47,458 bases of DNA from assembly GCA_024275975.1 (NCBI GenBank), contig JAJRYC010000106.1:1-47458 (forward strand), given 5' to 3'. The notes under the pieces were generated by a model. The model was not told where the DNA came from, searched no databases, and was given only the letters and a program-made list of their open reading frames with translations. The position numbers and the translations under genes are program-made. Below are positions 45,655 to 47,458 of this stretch, one piece after another (position 1 is the stretch's first letter; the number at the start of each line of letters is the position of its first letter). Source of the DNA: Nitrospirota bacterium (lineage in GTDB: Bacteria; Nitrospirota; Thermodesulfovibrionia; Thermodesulfovibrionales; UBA6898).

Positions 45655-46743
45655 TTATCGCATGATAATTCCGCCGCCCGCTACCATGTCCCCAAAGTAA
45701 AAAACAGCGCTCTGCCCGGGCGCCGGCGCCCACTGGGGCATATCAAAAACAACCTTTGCGCAATCCCCTGAAAGCTCTATGGATGCGGGCTGACTCTCCA
45801 TCATCGAACGCACCTTGACTGTTGCACTGAACAATTCAGACTCAGGAGTGATCAGCCAGTTCAGGTCGGCTACCAGCAAACTCCTAACCTTTACGTCCTC
45901 CCTCGCGCCGACATGAACAGTGTTTTTTAATATATCTATTTTTGTCACATAATGAGGCTCGGGCGAAGACAGGCCGAGCCCTTTTCTCTGTCCGATTGTA
46001 TAACAGTAAATGCCTTTATGCGTACCTATCGCCTTCCCGCTCCCGTCGATTATCGGGCCGTGCTCGCCTGCGGCAGGAGACAGTTTTTCTATAAACCCGG
46101 AATAGTTTTTCCCCTCGATAAAGCATATCTCCTGACTCTCCGGCCTGCCTGCGGCATTGAGTTTCAATGACCTTGCGATCTCTCTGACATCTGCTTTACG
46201 GTAATTGCCAAGAGGGAGTATCAGCCTTTTAATCTCCTCCTCCCTTAAGCTATATAGGACATATGACTGGTCTTTTTTAGCGTCTATTCCTTTTTTCAGA
46301 AAAACTCTTCTCTCATTAGTTCCTCGACCGTTTATGCTTCCCGTCCGGCCTTCTTCCACTCTGGCATAATGGCCGGTTGCGATATATTCAGCGCCCCTCC
46401 TTTCGGCTTCACGGACCAGAAAAGGGAATTTTATATATTTGTTGCAGAGTATACAGGGATTGGGCGTCAAACCCCTTGTATACGCATCGACAAAAGGCTC
46501 GATCACATTCTCTATAAACTCACACCTTACATCCGCCGAAGTATGTTTAATCCCGATACTATCAGCGGTCTTTGCCGCACTGTTAACAGACTCAAGGGAA
46601 CAGCATGCCGTAAAATCACTCCTTTTTCTTGCCTCCCACAGGACAAAGCTGAGCCCTTCAACCTCGAAACCGGCCTTTTTAAGCAGATAGGCGGTTACGC
46701 TGGAATAAACGCCGCCACTCATTCCGACAATAACTTTAGACAT
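45655..46743 (-). CDS. mnmA: tRNA-uridine 2-sulfurtransferase MnmA, with altered PP-loop
   Basis: This 362-residue enzyme thiolates U34 of tRNAs for Lys, Glu and Gln. It has TPNPCILCNKYIKF, ATGHYARVEEG, the persulfide Cys in ESQEICFIEG, and GQRKGLGL. The ATP PP-loop, normally SGGVDSS, reads SGGVYSS: codon 13 (46705-46707) is TAT instead of GAT or GAC. The Asp is invariant and catalytic in the family, so this would be expected to inactivate the enzyme unless it is a sequence error. It begins 13 bases after a terminator, downstream of the rRNA operon. Confidence 0.93.
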   Translation of the reverse strand: MSKVIVGMSGGVYSSVTAYLLKKAGFEVEGLSFVLWEARKRSDFTACCSLESVNSAAKTADSIGIKHTSADVRCEFIENVIEPFVDAYTRGLTPNPCILCNKYIKFPFLVREAERRGAEYIATGHYARVEEGRTGSINGRGTNERRVFLKKGIDAKKDQSYVLYSLREEEIKRLILPLGNYRKADVREIARSLKLNAAGRPESQEICFIEGKNYSGFIEKLSPAAGEHGPIIDGSGKAIGTHKGIYCYTIGQRKGLGLSSPEPHYVTKIDILKNTVHVGAREDVKVRSLLVADLNWLITPESELFSATVKVRSMMESQPASIELSGDCAKVVFDMPQWAPAPGQSAVFYFGDMVAGGGIIMR

Positions 46744-46756
46744 ATCTTAATATAAC

Positions 46757-46788
46757 AAAAAACCCGGGCAAAAATTCATCGCCGGGTT
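46757..46788 (-). terminator. Terminator just upstream of mnmA
   Basis: On the minus strand a stem AACCCGG (46782-46788) / CCGGGTT (46761-46767) is followed by TTTTTT ending at 46757, 13 bases before the mnmA ATG. It would stop read-through from the rRNA side. If mnmA is transcribed from upstream, it would act as an attenuator. Confidence 0.55.
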
Positions 46789-47126
46789 ATATAACAGACT
46801 GAAAGATAGAGACAGGGATTGAATGAAGCACACAGTGAAGAGATGAAATAACTTCGTGACAATATCGCCGGCGCTGCAGGAAATCGGGATAATTCCGGCA
46901 AAACCCTGGAATGGACCGGTTAATTATATCCGTAACGGAACGCTAACTCCTTTTTTTCTTTCCAGTATGGATTGGATATATCTTCAAATATCGACATGGA
47001 GGCAACAGCCACCTGACAAAAGTTTCCTTCGGTGCTTTCCGTACGTCAAGGGAAATCGGCAGGTACTGCCGGTTGTCTGTAGACTTTTCCGCTTCCATTT
47101 AAAAGGCCTGAATACTGATGGAGGTG
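46789..47126. other. 338-base spacer between 5S rRNA and mnmA with broken small frames
   Basis: No convincing gene is present. On the minus strand a 51-codon ORF (47098-46943, beginning MEAEKSTDNRQYLPISLDVR) and, in another frame of the same stretch, a protein-like tail (MSIFEDISNPYWKEKKELAF) suggest a decayed or frameshifted small gene. Neither has a good ribosome binding site. I recognise no family. Confidence 0.35.
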
Positions 47127-47163
47127 CTAATAATAAAAATGCCCGGTCAAAAGACCGGGCATT
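47127..47163 (-). terminator. Terminator of the rRNA operon
   Basis: A perfect 11-base stem, AATGCCCGGTC / GACCGGGCATT, with an AAAA loop on the plus strand (47138-47163) is followed on the minus strand by a T-rich tract (TTTTTATTATTA reading into the stem end). It lies 10 bases beyond the 5S rRNA 3' end. Confidence 0.85.
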
Positions 47164-47173
47164 CTATTTAAAT

Positions 47174-47288
47174 CCGGCGGCAACCTACTTTCCCATGACC
47201 TCGCGGTCATAGTATCATCGGCCATGGAGGACTTAACTTCCGTGTTCGAAATGGGAACGGGTGTTTCCCCTCCTGCATCACCACCGGA
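47174..47288 (-). rRNA. rrf: 5S ribosomal RNA
   Basis: The minus strand shows the typical 5S order: 5' stem TCCGGTGGTGATGCAGGAGG, the loop-B/C block CCCGTTCCCATTTCGAACA, GGAAGTTAAG, a CCGATGATACT arm, GGGAAAGTAGG and the complementary 3' stem GCCGCCGG. The length of about 115 bases is normal. The ends are set by stem pairing and may be off by a few bases. Confidence 0.95.
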
Positions 47289-47373
47289 AAACCTTTATCG
47301 TGATTCAGTATAACATTAACAGCTTACAAAAAACAACAAAAAAAACTTTGACAACAGAAGGGAAATAAATAAG

Positions 47374-47458
47374 GGTCAAGACTCACGGTCTATTAGTACT
47401 GGTCAGCTGAATACATTACTGCACTTACACCTCCAGCCTATCAACGTGGTAGTCTACC
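47374..47458 (-). rRNA. rrl: 23S ribosomal RNA, 3' end (continues beyond window)
   Basis: The minus strand contains the conserved 23S 3' terminus: TAGTCTACCACGTTGATAGG (in part), GGCTGGAGGTGTAAG, then GACCAGTACTAATAGACCGT and GAGTCTTGACC. An 85-base spacer to the 5S gene holds no tRNA. Confidence 0.93.

Noticed and set aside
46856-47212. 118-codon plus-strand ORF near the rRNA genes
   Set aside because: It runs into the antisense strand of the rRNA terminator and 5S rRNA, and has no binding site or recognisable domain.

Overview
The window is about 47 kb of chromosomal DNA from a Gram-negative, probably anaerobic, bacterium of intermediate GC content. Evidence for this is the complete Rnf complex (rnfCDGEAB), a PilY1-type pilus adhesin behind a sigma-54 promoter, an FeoB ferrous iron importer, signal peptidase I, a Deg protease and the MEP isoprenoid genes ispD-ispF. 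Gene order (ribE-ribBA-ribH-nusB, topA-dprA, PIN/TRAM-ispD-ispF, serA next to a class V aminotransferase) resembles Desulfobacterota/Nitrospirota-type lineages, but the sequence alone does not fix the phylum.

Layout: 1-1696 (-) is the N-terminal part of an exported fibronectin-III-like repeat protein running off the window. 1900-2886 (+) is an aminoglycoside-phosphotransferase-family kinase. 2941-7670 (-) holds argG-dprA-topA. 7778-10256 (+) is a Fur-type regulator with feoB behind a large palindrome. 10373-15316 (-) is a small exported protein and an interrupted pilY1. 15619-20958 (-) is rnfCDGEAB. 21162-32253 (-) is a long co-directional run: lepA, lepB, a small membrane protein, ribE, ribBA, ribH, nusB, purB, purL. 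A ROK sugar kinase lies upstream of it. 33318-33650 (+) is an ArsR-type regulator. 33680-38583 (-) is aminotransferase-serA-purA-comF. 38870-42614 (+) is deg, PIN/TRAM, ispD and ispF. 42658-43716 (-) is an MscS channel. 43899-45642 (+) is bioW and a lipid-kinase-family gene. 45655-46743 (-) is mnmA. The window ends with 5S rRNA and the 3' end of 23S rRNA (-).

Functional links: purA, purB and a single-chain purL belong to purine synthesis. The rib genes supply the flavin that RnfC, RnfD and RnfG need. dprA and comF are competence-associated genes that share the window with a pilus adhesin. feoB supplies ferrous iron for the many iron-sulfur clusters of RnfB and RnfC.

The most striking feature is that five otherwise intact genes (purA, ispD, deg, purL, pilY1) each carry one in-frame stop codon (three TAA, two TAG) with homology continuing in the same frame to a family-typical length. 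deg also has an A-run frameshift, and mnmA has Tyr in place of the invariant PP-loop Asp. Where the ancestral residue is certain (purA Ser, mnmA Asp), the simplest change is a G:C to T:A transversion, and the other stops fit the same change. Genuine gene ends here use TAA, TAG and TGA, so a reassigned genetic code is unlikely. Sequence error or DNA damage is the plainest explanation, with a mutator lineage or stop suppression as alternatives.
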